Shown here piece after piece: positions 33,561-46,390 of a stretch of 64,000 nt of DNA. The first letter of the stretch is position 1. Each line of letters begins with the position of its first letter. Source of the DNA: Prinia subflava (lineage: Eukaryota; Chordata; Aves; Passeriformes; Cisticolidae). The notes below the pieces were generated by a model. The model ran no database searches and had not been told where the DNA came from. It saw only the letters and a program-made list of their open reading frames with translations. A program made the translations under genes and the position numbers. Location: the NCBI RefSeq assembly GCF_021018805.1, contig NW_026960609.1, forward strand, positions 682,001 through 746,000, in the 5' to 3' direction.

Positions 33561-35366
33561 TCCATACCCAGTCAGTTGCTGACTTAACCAGGTCTACTGA
33601 CTCTTAAAAAAACCTACAAGAAATTCATAAAGCCAGATTTCACATTACAGAAGACTTATTTTATTAACACTTCTATTAGTTTGTCCTGTAGAGAGAACAC
33701 ATTAACCTGCATCTAGGTCACAAGGTCACTTAAAAAAACTGGGTTTTGGCATCAACTCCTGGTTTGGTCACACCTCCTAGTACTAAAGAAATGAAATATT
33801 ATATTGTTAGAAACTCACATATTCTACTTTAAAATTTCCTCAGAGATCTTAAAGAATGCCAGTTAGTCCTGGTAATTTCTTTGTGTTCAACCTGCCTGTT
33901 TTTGCAATAACTTCATGGTCCCTTCAACTCCAGACAGTCTATTTTCACATGTATCTGTATCTGTATCTGTATCTGTATCTGTATCTGTATCTGTATCCAG
34001 GACTGCAGCTCAGGAATTTACAGTTTCTTCTATCTTTCTTGAGTTTTATTTTATATCCCTGTCATCAGTTGTCCTACAGGTTAGCCAGCACATTGTCAGC
34101 CTACAGCGTGCTGGAGGAAGTTACGACACCTTTTGGAAATCTCTTAGCTTCCAGTCTTTAACAAACTTTCTAATTTTTACATTCTTCTGCATAGTGAAAT
34201 TTGGCTCAGCAGTGGTGAATTTGTGAACCCCCCTGCCCACCCTTTTTGCTCCGGCAGACTCATAATATGGTAGAGAGTAAAATCTCACCCCATCATTAAA
34301 TATAAGGAACAAGAGCAATTCTTGGAATAGACATAGCTGAGTACTAACTGAGAAAAAAATTTAGGACAATTTGGACTGCATTTTGGACAAAGAATTTTCC
34401 AGCACTATTCCACTCCAATATTTTTTTGACAGAAGGAATTTGAGTGGACTAAAATTTATTCAAAAGTCCCATTAACAACCCTAAACTGATTTTTAAACAA
34501 ATGTAGTATTGCCTGACTCTTATTTCCACCAGGCAAAGAAAAATCTAATCAAGAAACTGTAAATACACAACACCTGTGTAAATCAAACCACTTGTTTTAG
34601 AAGCCTTGGCAGGTGAACTTCCATCAACAAGAGTATGTGCAGTAGTTTATATTTTCTTGTAGTTCCAGTGTGCTTTAAAACCCTTTGGGCTACAGTAGAC
34701 AATCTTAAAACTGCATAGCAGCTAAGGTTTGTGAGACAAATAGATGCTATACAACTTCTTTACTCAGTATTGCTCAACATTTTAATTAAAGCTCCACAAA
34801 CTGGGTTTGATTCTGTCATTTGAAGAACTATCATTTTTTAGTTCAGAGTACATGCATTTGACTTCTTACTTTTCTCTAGATTTTTCTAAATGTAGGAAAA
34901 AAACAGGATTCTTTAAAAAAAACTGTTCAGACATGAGCTAATATTTAAAAAACTTCCACAAATCCTCAAACTGCTTTTCTTAGTACTTGTCGATTTTGCT
35001 ATTTTTGTAGATGTCCAGCAATGCAAAAGGTGTTGAGCAGTAATTTTAAAGAAGAGTAAATTTTATGAACTTTACTCAATAGTTTGCACCCTGTCAGGAG
35101 ACACCAGAAGGTCAAATATAGTCAGTAAAAAGAGCCTTAACACAGTATTAATAACATGCTCCAAATGAAATTCCACTCATACTAAAAGACTCCAAAAGAA
35201 TGGTTACAAATCTGAAAGTCAATCAAGTCTATATTACCAATGGACTGGATGCTGTGATTTCTTTACCAACAGAAAGAGAAGAAGAGTAGGTGGTATTCAT
35301 AAGCATGCTCTAGGCAGGTATATAACTGCCTAGAATGCATTTCTGCACTCTTAAAGTAATATAAAA
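33561..35366. other. Unique AT-rich DNA with one short tandem repeat
   Basis: No gene seen. A hexamer repeat lies at 33950-33999. Confidence 0.5.
33950..33999 (+). repeat. (TATCTG)n microsatellite
   Basis: About eight copies of the hexamer in a row, which gives the regular LYLYLY and SVSVSV frames seen on the plus strand. Confidence 0.95.
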
Positions 35367-35372
35367 CAGAGG

Positions 35373-35890
35373 TGTGGCAGTGTGCAAATTAGGTTTATTA
35401 GGTTTATTGTATTATTCCTTTGTTCTCTGTCTCGCATGTGTGTGCACCTGTCGTTATGTAACAGTCCGTTACCTGTCATTCATTCTGCCTGCGGTTTTTT
35501 GTATTCCTCCCTGCTTCCCCGGTTGGTAAAGTTAAATTTCCCGCGTGCTTAACGGTCCCGGGGATTGCCTTCATTGGTTGTTGTACCCTCACCATTCTCT
35601 CTCCCCTATCTGGATAAAACTCTGCGCGGACTGCTTTTGCGCGCAGTCGCAGTGCGCCGGAATGCGTTTGTACGTGCAGTAAAACTCCGCTGCTATTCGC
35701 TGCCTCCCTCCTCCTGCCTCTGTCCGAGTCATTTCACCACCGCTGCTGAGAGGGTCTCTCAGAAACAAGAACCCCGTGGGAATCAGCATCGTTCCCACGG
35801 TGTACGAACTGATCCCTCAAGCGATATATTCACAGTGCCTGGGCTAGCTGGAATAGGGATGCTGAGGTCTTGAAACGCAGCACAGTGACA
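35373..35890 (+). mobile_element. Solo LTR with 6-bp TSD
   Basis: 518 bp from TGTGGCAGTG to CAGTGACA between CAGAGG at 35367-35372 and 35891-35896. GGATAAAACT at about 35612 is a TATA candidate, followed by a CpG-rich R/U5-like part. Class II type by TSD length. Confidence 0.8.
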
Positions 35891-35896
35891 CAGAGG

Positions 35897-36816
35897 TATT
35901 CCAAAATCCCTTCAGGTCCTTGCACTTGAGCTTTTTTTTCTTGTCACCACTCAACTCCTCCCTAGCTGAGTTTGTTATACAGGCAGGACTCCTACACTTA
36001 CATACTTTGAACATTACAGGAAACTACATCATTAACAAATTAAATACCTCAGCCAGCCATAAAAGATGGTAAAAATAAATAAATTTTTAAATCAATGTCC
36101 TAAAAAAAAGCATTTTTTTTATTGCTCCTTGTAGGAAGCAGAAAAAAAAGTTTGTTATCAGTCAGGAAAACTTTAAAAGCAACACTGGTGGTATAGTGAG
36201 ATCTTCTACATAAAACTCAAAAAGGAAATGAATGATCCAAATGGACAGTTTTCGTCTCTTCTGCTCATGAACCTGAAGCCCGGTGGCATCAAGTTGTGAC
36301 ACAAGGCAAAAAGTCATTATGAGGACCCACAGACAACTGAGCTTCTCTAACTCAAGACAGCTTTCAATACTCTGATTTTCAGGCACTCAACTGGCAGCAC
36401 CCTGCACTCACACAAAGTAGGACACAATCTTCAAGGGCTAAACTTTCCCACACCTGCTGATAAACCCTCCCCCAAAGCAATGAACTACTTGAGGCCACCT
36501 CAGTACAATTGTTGTCTTGGTAAATGGTATACTGACAGTGGAGATGGCTGCTGTTGTTTCAGCAACCTCTAATATTTCAATGACCATTTCTGTATGCAAC
36601 TGTGGTACCAGTAGTCACTCTCTGCTAATAATAGCTAGTAATAATTAGCTAGTAACATAAGCTAATAGCTTTGTCTCCCATGCAGTGAAGGGAAAAAGAG
36701 GTCCTTGGACTTGGTCTCTCAGAAATTTCTCCCCCAAATCCATACGTAATTATGAAATATAGTAAGGTTAACGACCTCAAAAGAGATGATTGAAGCCTCC
36801 TGGTCTTTGTTTTTTG
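35897..36816. other. Unique DNA, no gene seen
   Basis: AT-rich; nothing recognised. Confidence 0.5.
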
Positions 36817-36822
36817 CCCTCA

Positions 36823-37192
36823 TGTATCAGGAGCATGATATGTTATGGAATGAAGTTTGAGCTATCCCAAACTGGGCCTCAGATTTGGGCCTGCTAGGCC
36901 TCAGATTTTGGCCTGTGTAGAAGTAGATTAAACTTGTGGCACAGTTACAAATTAAGTTAAGGTGTGGGCATGCTTTAGCTAGGACAGAGTAGAAACACGG
37001 TAGCTGCCTTAAGCTAAGATTGTTTGCATTCTTTCTCATGCTGAATGCCAATAGAAATGCACCTGCAACTGTAAACTATCTGACACTATAAAACCAGCCA
37101 TTTCGGGAATAAAGGGGAGAACGTATGTTTTAACCACATTGGTCGTATCGTACGTTGCTTTGTTACAGCCCCATATAGAGACCCTGGTTTCA
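36823..37192 (+). mobile_element. Solo LTR, same family as the 43238-46390 provirus
   Basis: 370 bp from TGTATCAGGAGCATG to CTGGTTTCA, with CCCTCA at 36817-36822 and 37193-37198. Contains ACTATAAAACC and GGAATAAAGG promoter and polyadenylation signals. Very close to the 3' LTR at 46019-46390. Confidence 0.92.
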
Positions 37193-37198
37193 CCCTCA

Positions 37199-40100
37199 TT
37201 CTGAAAAGAGACACCACTAACTTTTTGAATCCCTCCGATGTCACTAGGAAAAGGTGAAGAACTCTCCACCAGGTTCTACAGCAGAAATCAATGATGACTA
37301 TGGGTACCACTGTCAAAATAACAGGTAAGAAAAGCCCACTACAAGATCTGTTTGTGTTTGTTTTTTAAATTGTAACTGTTCTTTAATTGCCAATTCTCAA
37401 AACTGAGCTGAACTCTTAAGACAAACTAGATGTTCTGCTGTAAATAAAATTCCATCATACCATGTTTAACCACTTTAAATAAAGTTTTGTATTATACACA
37501 GTAGAAGAGGCTGTAATTATTTGAAAGTCCGCATGCTTCAGGCAGAAAATACCATTCCCGAACTTGCAAGTTTGTCACACTGAATTGGTGAAAATTGCTG
37601 GAAATTTTGTCTGCTGTGAAACTGGAACAACTGGTACATTTCAGCTAACTATACAGAACTGAGCAAAAGTAGTAGTTATAAGGGTAAAGTAGTGAACAGC
37701 TTTTACTCATCACCAGTACTTTAATGAAGAATGTTAACAGAGAAAAGCTGTGGGTGTTTGGCACCTACACTAAGAACGGGTTAGCTGGAAGGAAAGGTTA
37801 AAGGGAAAGTCCTCAAGAGGCATATTTTAAAGTGTTTAAGGTGGCTTCTTCAACTTTCAGCTTACACTGAGGCCAGTGCTTGCTTTTAATTAAAGTTTTA
37901 TTTGATATACACAAGGTTAAGAGGGAATTGCTGGTTTTTTTTGGTTTGTGGTTTTGTTTTTTTGTTTTTTTTTTTTGTATGTTTTGTCCTGCCATAATCC
38001 TTTCTCTTCTCTGCAGAGAATTCTGGAAAACCTCAGCCATAAAACAGAGCGTAAAATCTAATATTACTGTATCATAGCATTGTCTTAGCTTGCAGGAATT
38101 TTCATAAAATTGTAGTAAGGAAACAGCAGCCTACAGTGGTATTTATGCACATCTTGTAAGACATCTTGCTTTTATTTCCCAAATTATTGAAACAGGACAT
38201 GGTTGTTTTTCTTAACGATTTAAATAGCACCTAAGATGATTTCTACAGTGCCAATACCAGTACCTCCTCCCTCCTCCCATTATTCTGCTAGAAGCTAAAA
38301 ACCCAGACTTTATTTCTTCTTTTGGAATAGATGTTTCAACTTGGAAAAAAAAAAGAATTACAGAAATCAGGATAGGATTTGCTATGCTGCTAGCCGTTTT
38401 AGGTGAAAAAAAGCACTGTTTTCTACAAAGCAAGTTCAGGACTTTTCAAAAGCATCAGTAGTTGAGTTTAATTAGAGAAATAGTAATAGATAATTTCTAA
38501 AAAATGAAAATTAATTAATAGTGAAAAATGAAAACTAATTAATAGTGGAAAATGAAACAGGTTTTCCTCAAGTAAATTGTTATTTCTTGGACAGGAAACA
38601 ATGCAACAAAAATGTCAAATCTGAGGATTCTAAGAATCAGGGCTTTCCAAGAAGAAACATATTTCTCAAGAAATATTTTGAAATATGAGTTTGGAATTTT
38701 TATGTATGCTTTGACTGGATTCTATTACCAGAATATTAAGGGCTAATTTACATGCAACATACCCTGAAATCAATTCAGTATGGGATGTACAGTATTTCAG
38801 ACAGTATTTCCACCTTTAGTTACATTCTTTCACAAGGGATGACACCACCACTAAAAATCCCAGACAAGTCTTGGCTTTGTCTCCAGTTAATGCTGTTAAA
38901 CACATTTTTTTTCAGTGGTTTCTATTCAGTCTGCATTTAGCTTGCTCCTCTGTACCTCTGTATCAGTTAACTTTTTGCATCTTTGCCACCTATCTTGACT
39001 TTACCAGCCTAGACACTGACTGCTCCCAAGTACTGCATTATCATACTAAAAAAATGTTGAACAGCCATTTTGGGGATGGGAGTGCCTCTTAAAAAATTAT
39101 GTAAGCAAACATGCATCTGATTATGTTTTGATCTAAATCACTGTCTACATAGGAAACCATCATACTGCATTCTAATTTCATTATATCACATGCCTTCTGT
39201 ATTTACTTTTACACTCCCAAGTTTTTAATCACACAGCTGCACCCTTTGTGAGAAATCAAACCATGCGAGTCATTAGTTATCCAATAAATTAATCATAAGT
39301 TCTCCATTCTTGGTTCATTTTGAGGTCATACTGAGATCTTTCAAGTGCAGCAATTTATCAGCTGTACCCTGATGTGCGAGAATGTTCAAATAAAGCATCT
39401 ATATAGAACAATACAGAGAAAGTTTTCTCATCCCTATGACTCATGCTAAAAGCTTGCACTCCTCTCATTCACTACTGGGCGTGTCTAGTGGCTGTTTGGG
39501 ATGCTTTTATGAGAGTCAAAGAGACAGGTTTATATACCTTTCAGGCAGAAGAGGGATAAGAGTCTAAGCCTCCCACATTTTGAGTGCATTCAGCACTGCA
39601 AATACATCGTTCTTTCATGAAGAATCTGGGCATATAACTTTGCACCTTCTTTTTGGGCCATACATCAAACCAGTTCATTTTGAGGTCATTATTGGCTCAA
39701 GCAGTCAGCTTACTCTAGAAACTCACAGGCTTTTTGGGGGGCCATAGCAGGTTAGCATTATTCTCAATATTCAAAAACATCACCAAATCTAATAGTTATT
39801 AGAGAAGTGAAAAATCTTCTGCTCATCAACTAATATTTCACAACGGTAAAGACTCTTGAATCTGTGTTATCCACCCCATCCTGCAGTCTTGCACAGGAAA
39901 ATGTCAAGGACAGGCACCTCATTTATTTGCTTCTACTAACATTGACATTTAAGCTCATTTTTACATTACAAATTGAATCATGTTTATCTAATACAGGGGA
40001 GCAAATTGTATCAACAAAGAAAAGGAAGGGAAACATGATGGCAATCCCAGTAGTGCTACCTTTAAAACTTGTTTGTATTTGGTTATGAGGAGGGGTAGGT

Positions 40101-41020
40101 TTACTGATTGTAGAGAGCTTATTTCTCTCAAAACCGTAGTCCAGCTACACACAACAGAAGTCAAGCAGCATCCTAAGCTCATCTTTCTCAAGTATTTTAG
40201 AAAGAAAACACATTTTCTTGAGTGTTGTTTTTCCCCAAAAGTTTCTTTAAAAAGCTGAGGTTTAATACACATTTGAAATAACATCATAATGATGCTTTCA
40301 AAACATAAGCTAAATAACTATGCTCTTGGTTTATTGCAAACCAGTTTGAATCCCTAGTAAGTGGTTAATGAATTCAACCACGGCCCTCCATTTGGTACTA
40401 ACAGCGGCTTCTGTTGATACATGACTGAATTGTGCATATAATGTATCTACTTTATAGAGAAACCCTATCTTAACTCACTGGGACGCCTTCTTTTAAAAAT
40501 TAAAAATAACAAAACTATCTTTATAGCTGAAGTAATGAAAACCATTAAGTGCATAGGTACTAAATTGACTGGAGAAGTTTAGTGCTGTTCTAAGATCAAA
40601 AGCCAACCATTCTCTCCAGATAAAGAAAACTTTCAGATTTTCCCCATACTTGGAAAAAGTGAAGTTTAAACTGCATTGCAGAAGAGCAATTAGTAAAAAA
40701 CATATCATGTACAGGCATCTCCACATGACTCTTATTGCCTGTTTTCTCTGTAAGTATAAATCTGCTCAGCTGTAAAGCTGTCAATTTGCAGTTAATCCAA
40801 TGCTGATCAAAAATCCAGAGAAGTATAAATATGAAGTACTGAGTCACAAAGTAATGATTTACAGAATTCTTTCTCCCATTTTTTCTGCTTATGTTGTCTT
40901 TACTGTGGATTCTTCCATTTCACTAGAGGCTTTCAATACTTAAGGACTGCCTTATAAACATTTATAAGTAATAACCATAGCATCAGTAATAAAAGTCAAT
41001 ACATAGAACAAGCGACTCAC
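37199..41020. other. Intronic AT-rich DNA, no gene seen
   Basis: A ~27-bp segment (AATTAATAGTGAAAAATGAA) is duplicated in tandem at about 38505-38560. T/G homopolymer runs near 37935-37980. No exon recognised. Confidence 0.5.
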
Positions 41021-41141
41021 TAGCTTGGTGATGGTGCTCTTTGTCACTTTGGAATGGGCTGAATTCATAAGTAGATATTTTGCTTTTCAATAATGAAGTC
41101 AAAACATTGTCTACCTTCTCTACAGAAGAAAATTTCAAAGC
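41021..41141 (-). CDS. BANK1: BANK1 exon (probably exon 6)
   Basis: Starts after the acceptor CTTTTTTAAGCAG and ends at the strong donor A|GTGAGT. Exactly 40 codons plus one base. It encodes SSVEKVDNVLTSLLKSKIST followed by YEFSPFQSDKE, the helical stretch between the DBB domain and the ankyrin-like repeat. Its starting phase 0 matches the end of the exon at 53227-53339 and its single trailing base matches the two leading bases of the exon at 30098-30298. No lesion seen. Confidence 0.85.
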
Positions 41142-43231
41142 CTGCTTAAAAAAGAAAAAACAAAAAATATTAGTGGATTGGTTGCATATGTATTTTTAAC
41201 TTTATCCTCAGAGTGCTGGTGAATAAAATTACTCAAGACAGTATTATGGCAAACTCTCAGTAAGAGCAGCACAGTTATTGAAAACTATAGAAGAGATATT
41301 TTAATGCAAAAGAATAATGTACATAAACATGCATTATAACATATGAAGTTCATCCATGACTTAAAAACTTCTGGATGAAGTGTAAGGACAGGAAGATCTA
41401 TGTTTTACTACAGCAGTAATTCAGGGTGAGTTTAAAGACTAAAGTAGCTCTCTGCTACCCAAAACTTTTACATTAAGATTTTGGTCTTGTCTAAGTAGGA
41501 AACAGCTTCAGTTTCATCAGCCAAGAGAGAACAAGAAACTGATATCAACCAGATAGATCAGCTTCCTACTAAACACACAGTCTTTAGGCAAGGGAAATCC
41601 ACAATGACTTCCAGGAGATTTTTGAGTGCCTCTTTCTGGACAGAAGGTCGAGATCTACGCTTAACAACTTTCAAGGTAGCCATAATTAAATATTTCTTTG
41701 CCTGGCCTGACAAGAGAAGCCTGACTACAGAGATTTGAAGAGTAAGGATATTTTACACCAAGTACTACAAGCTCTAGTCCAGTCTGTGCTGCACAGGGCA
41801 TCAAAAGGAGTTCAGACACATCAGAGAAGAGGTCAGGGAGAGTTGCTTTACTCTGCTCAGTAGCCCTGTGTTAAAGTTTGCCTTCCCACAGCTGGACTGT
41901 TGCTAGTCAAGATTATTCTAGGATGACTAAAATGGAACATCTTCAGACATGCTTAGCATATGAATTTAAAAAGAAAGTCTATGACTGACATGCTGAGGAG
42001 AAAATGACGGGGAGTACTAACAAAACATGAAGTTTAATTCCCAAGACTGTTGAAAGGGAATAAGAAAATTAAGTATGATGTAATCAGAAAATGTTGAATG
42101 CAGAGGCAGGATATAATTTTCATCCAACTCCTACCAAGAATTAGAAGAGATATTTATTTAGCAGGTAGGAAGCTAACAATATGATTGCTTATTTTTCCCA
42201 TAATTAACCCTGATCATTCCAACATTAAGATCTGTAAAAACTATTGCATTTCTTTTCACTCTCTATGCTGCCACACTACATTCTCAGTATTTTTTATTCA
42301 ATAATTATGAATACATATAATAATCTTCAATAAGCAAAGCAATAAGCATTAAGAAAATACTCCACCTAGGAAAAAAGATCTTTGAGGCTTGTTCTAGAAC
42401 AAAAATCTAACCTGAGTACAAGACTTACTGTGTGAATTCAGAAAGCATATCCAAAACCTCCCAAAATATCTATAAAACCCCCAAACTATTAACATGAATA
42501 ACAACACTATGTTTACAAGTTATTAAGAGGAATAATATAAAAATCCATTTAGGAAACAATACTATTCTCTCTCATTCCAAGCAGGTCTTCTTAGATAGGT
42601 TATCATTATGTTAACAGAGTTCAAACTAAAGTAGGACAAAACCAAGGAACAACACAGGAACTAGCTCAGATGAATGCATATGGCAGATCCTGTGTCATGA
42701 AGAAAGAGGCTCAAAACCATTGGTACTCACTGAAGCAACTGTGTAGTAAATATCCCACCATGCAGAGAATAAGAATTTAAGAGGGCTTCCAGATAAACTA
42801 ATCTTGAAGTAATATTTTTCATCTTTAAAATGGCAGGGATACCCTCTACACATTGTGCTCCCTATCTAACCCTCTCTGTTCAAAAGAAAATTAACAAAAT
42901 CCTCCCCAACAATACATGCCTCTTATCTTCTGTTCTAAAATTCCAGAGGAGCAATTTCAGACAGAGTCCATTTCAGACTGTACTTTATATCCAAGATAAA
43001 TAAGCACTACATAGTCTCTTTTCAGCAAGCATTCTGGGGCATCTTGCCTACAGATCTCCTCTACTTTTTAATATGAACTGAGACCAAAACCCCTCTCATC
43101 CCTTTCATTCAGAAACCTATGGAAGAGGTGCTTTATAAATGCCTAGCTCTTACTTTATGCTCAGACAACCAAATTTACATGAAATACAACAGTGTTTCAC
43201 AACCTAAGATGGAATAAGTTCTTGAACAGAG
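41142..43231. other. Intronic AT-rich DNA, no gene seen
   Basis: No repeat or gene recognised. Confidence 0.5.
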
Positions 43232-43237
43232 AAGAGC

Positions 43238-43542
43238 TATAGCAAGAGCAGGATGTGTTATGGAATGAAGGTTGAGCTATCCCAAACTGGGCCTCAGATT
43301 TGGGCCTGCTAGGCCTCAGATTGGGGCCGTGTAGTAGTAGATAAACCTGTGGTACAGTTAGAAATTAAGTTAAGGTGTGGGCATGCTTTAGCTAGGACAG
43401 TTAGAATAGAAACACGGTGGCTGCCTTAAACTAAGATTGTTTGCATTCTTTCTCACGCTGAATGCCAATAGAAATGTTATAAGCACATTGGTCATATCTG
43501 TGTTTTGCTCCGCCTCCAATCCCAATAGAGACCCTGTTTTCA
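43238..43542 (+). mobile_element. 5' LTR lacking TATA and polyadenylation signal
   Basis: Matches 46019-46390 from TATAGCAAGAGCAGG to CCTGTTTTCA, except for a clean 67-bp gap at 43476/43477. The missing part of the 3' copy (46258-46324) includes TATAAAA and AATAAA. Both ends of the gap carry ATG. The first dinucleotide is TA in place of TG. Confidence 0.92.
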
Positions 43543-43544
43543 GT

Positions 43545-43859
43545 TGGTGCTCTGGAACAGGGACTTCTCTTCTGCTTTTTATTTTTGCTTAGATGCAGAT
43601 TGTATTTGATTTTATTACGCTTGGATGCGGATTTTATTCTGATTTTTAAACTTTTCGTATAAATATGAATCTCGCTTGGATGCGGTGAAAGTCTCTGCCG
43701 CTTGGGTTTGCCTTGTGTGCAAGATTCGGACTGAATATTCAAACGATCGGGACACAAGCAGTGCTGAGCTTACAGAGCTGGGATTGGAGAGCGTGGTTCA
43801 TCTGCTTCACCCGGAGGGGAACAACGACACGTGGTGGAAGGGAGAGGTAAGCAGCTGGC
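43545..43859 (+). promoter_or_regulatory. Primer-binding site, leader and major splice donor
   Basis: TGGTGCTCTGGAACAGGGAC starts 2 nt after the LTR. It resembles a tRNA-Lys3-type site (TGG, GC, GAACAGGGAC) with a small insertion. The leader ends in GAGAG|GTAAGC (cut after 43846), a consensus splice donor, 13 bp before the gag ATG. Confidence 0.6.
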
Positions 43860-44129
43860 ATGAGTGAAAAGAAGGATTTTAAAGACATGGGGAAGGATTT
43901 TCGCGCAGCAGTGCAACTCTTAGCAACAATTGCCTCTAAAAGGGGTGAAAACATAAAAGAAACTGATATAGAACAGTTAACCCTATGGGCTCAGAAAAAC
44001 AGAAAGTTAAACCAGCCATCGGTTCTTTTTAGTGAAGCAGAATGTAAGGAAATAAGTGAATTATTATGGGATTCTGTTATTTCACAAGGGAAAGAACTGA
44101 AGATTGCTTCAGAGTTAGGCATGATTTGA
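43860..44129 (+). pseudogene. gag: gag matrix N-terminal fragment
   Basis: 90-codon frame beginning MSEKKDFKDMGKDF, directly after the splice donor. Helical, charged, with LLWDSVISQGKELKIASELG at its end, which looks like a betaretroviral matrix domain. It ends at a TGA at 44127-44129; the next frame resembles a continuing proline/alanine-rich gag linker. Assignment rests on position and composition rather than a firm motif. Confidence 0.55.
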
Positions 44130-44299
44130 AAAAAAGTGATAAATACCTTGCAGACATTCGCTGCGGAAGGCAGACCTGCCCAAGCTGCCATTTTGGCTTT
44201 AGAGAAGGCAGCCCCTCCCTTCGATTCGGGGGTGTCTCCCTCCAAGCCAAAAGAGTTAAAAAAACCATCTAAAGTAGTGAGGTTTTCAGTATAAATTCC

Positions 44300-45004
44300 A
44301 TGCATCCCGTAAGAGGGAATGCAGCTCCAGTGTGCTTCTCCCTGTGTGCAGTACTGGATACAGCAAACAGCCATGTGAGCTGTGCGCAGGAAGTGCCTTC
44401 TCCTGCTCCTGGGGAGAATGAGAGCAAACAAGAAATGCCTCGGCCACCAGGCTCAGGGGGCGTGGTGAAAGATGAGGAGGCAGGCGGGGCCGAAGGCGGA
44501 GCGGGGCGGGCGCAAGTGACCCAGCAAAGAGGCAGAGTTCGGGGCGGTGCCGAGAGCGGGGCAGTGCCAGCTCTGTCTTCACCGGAAAGAGAGCTGATGT
44601 CATCAGCACATGTGACCAAAACAAACATGGCAGCCCCCGTGCTGGCTTCCGAGAATTCGGACCCGGTCCGATCTGAAGCCCCTGCACCCCTGCAGCCAGC
44701 ACCAGCGAAGTTCGTCACCCGATCACCACTTCTCGACACCGGCGCAGACACTTCCATTATAAATCAACTGCACTGGCCGCCTAATTGGCCTCTGCAATTT
44801 CCCTACACCCACGTTGTGGGGGTGAGCAGCACGAGTATCCCCTCAATGAGCGCAGACCCTATCAGTATTATCTTTGAAGACAATCAAGTCATTGTGGCTC
44901 AACCCTATGTTATGCCAATGCCTGAAGAGCTCCCAGGATTGTTAGGCAGAGATGTGCTCTCTCAGCTAGGGATGATCCTAACCACTAACCAGCATTTTCC
45001 TTGA
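44300..45004 (+). pseudogene. pro: Proline-rich gag linker and retroviral protease
   Basis: The first 140 residues are Pro/Ala/Glu-rich with no fold I know. The protease follows: catalytic LLDTGADTSII, then LHWPPNWPL, and GLLGRDVLSQLG near the end. The active-site triplet is intact, unlike the class II provirus at 17841-18350. It overlaps the RT start codon region at 45004. No capsid or nucleocapsid lies between matrix and protease, where it belongs. Confidence 0.8.
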
Positions 45005-45399
45005 TGGCCACTGCAGAGCAGCCACCCATTTTAAAAATCACCTGGTTGACTGAAACTCCTGTATGGGTCGAGCAATGGCCAATGACAGAAGAAAGGCTGC
45101 AAATTACTAAGCAATTGGTACAAGAGCAACTAGAAGCAGGTCATATTTGACCCTCAGTGAGTCCATGGAACACACCAATTTTTGTTATCCCCAAAAAATC
45201 AGCAAAATGGAGATTATTACATGATGTCCGCAAAGTCAACGAACAAATGCAAGCAGTGGGTGCTTTACAACCAGGCCTGCCAGCACCACCTATGATACCT
45301 CAAGGGTGGAACATCATAATCATTGATTTAAAATACTGCTTTTTCACCATTCTGCTTCATCCACAGGACACTCAACGCTTTGCTATTAGTGCCAGATAA
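45004..45399 (+). pseudogene. pol: N-terminal reverse transcriptase fragment with TGA
   Basis: Starts VWVEQWPMTEERL, continues QEQLEAGH, is stopped by TGA at 45148-45150, and goes on in frame with [25 protein letters not shown] and [11 protein letters not shown], the fingers and first palm motif of RT. Catalytic YxDD, thumb, RNase H and integrase are missing. It ends abruptly about residue 130 at the junction with capsid sequence. Confidence 0.85.
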
Positions 45400-45850
45400 G
45401 AACAAGCCTGCATCATATGCTAATATTAAGCAAGGGGCCATTGAGCCATACGGCCACTTCATCGATTGCTTATCTGCAGCTTTGAAAGATGCCCCAGATT
45501 TACCTGCAGAAGTGCAAGAACATCTATTTCATTCCCTTGCCTTTGAGAATGCCAACTCACATACCAGGACTGTTTTAGCTTCCCTTCCCCAAGGCTGTGG
45601 AGTTGATGAGATGCTAGTAAAAGCTGCCAGAGCTGAACAAGACAATGAGACAGCAGCATTCACAGCAGCCATGCAAGATGCGATAGAGCAACAGGGACAC
45701 ATCATTGCAGCTGCGTTGACAGGAGGCAAAATCGACCATCCCAGCAGCAACAGAGAATCCTGCAGTCATGATATATCACCAGGCAGTGAAGAAGAAGAAG
45801 AGACTGCAGACGATTTTGGGACTTTATATTTAGAACCTGTGTATGGATGA
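45380..45850 (+). pseudogene. gag: gag capsid C-terminal fragment, out of order
   Basis: From about 45395 the code is capsid: PASYANIKQGAIEPYGHFID carries the major homology region (a Q-G-x2-E-Px3-F pattern), followed by a helical C-terminal domain (EVQEHLFHSLAFENANS). The last 40 residues are acidic (GSEEEEETADDFG) and may come from another gene. In a normal provirus capsid precedes protease; here it follows RT. The join looks like template switching during reverse transcription. Confidence 0.75.
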
Positions 45851-46018
45851 ATGGCAGGGACTGAGTACTGTGCTTTTATTCTTTTGCTTTTAATAGCTGG
45901 GATCATGGGGTTTCTCTGGGAGAATAAAATTGTGCTTTGCTTGTAACAGTGTATGCAAAAAGTAGCGAGCCGTGCCACAGAGCCAGTTTGGATAGCTCAA
46001 AAGAAAAAGAAGGAATTT
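45851..46018 (+). promoter_or_regulatory. 3' untranslated part with polypurine tract
   Basis: A short hydrophobic frame (ATGGCAGGGACTG...) may be an env tail remnant. AAAAGAAAAAGAAGG (45999-46014) directly precedes the LTR. Confidence 0.6.
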
Positions 46019-46390
46019 GTAGCAAGAGCAGGATGTGTTATGGAATGAAGGTTGAGCTATCCCAAACTGGGCCTCAGATTTGGGCCTGCTAGGCCTAAAA
46101 TTTGGGCCCATGTAGTAGTAGATAAACCTGTGGTGCAGTTAGAAATTAAGTTAAGGTGTGGGCATGCTTTAGCTAGGACAGTTAGAATAGAAACACGGTG
46201 GCTGCCTTAAACTAAGATTGTTTGCATTCTTTCTCACGCTGAATGCCAATAGAAATGCACCTGCAACTGTAAACTGATACTGTATAAAACCAGCCATTTC
46301 AGGAATAAACGGGGAGAACATATGTTATAACCACATTGGTCGTATCTGCGTTTTGCTCTGTCTCCAATCCCAGTAGAGACCCTGTTTTCA
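46019..46390 (+). mobile_element. 3' LTR, complete
   Basis: 372 bp from TGTAGCAAGAGCAGG to CCTGTTTTCA. TATAAAA at 46283-46289 and AATAAA at 46304-46309. Confidence 0.93.

Noticed and set aside
44269..44757. Minus-strand frames opposite the protease frame of the 43-kb provirus
   Set aside because: Antisense shadows of a GC-rich coding stretch.
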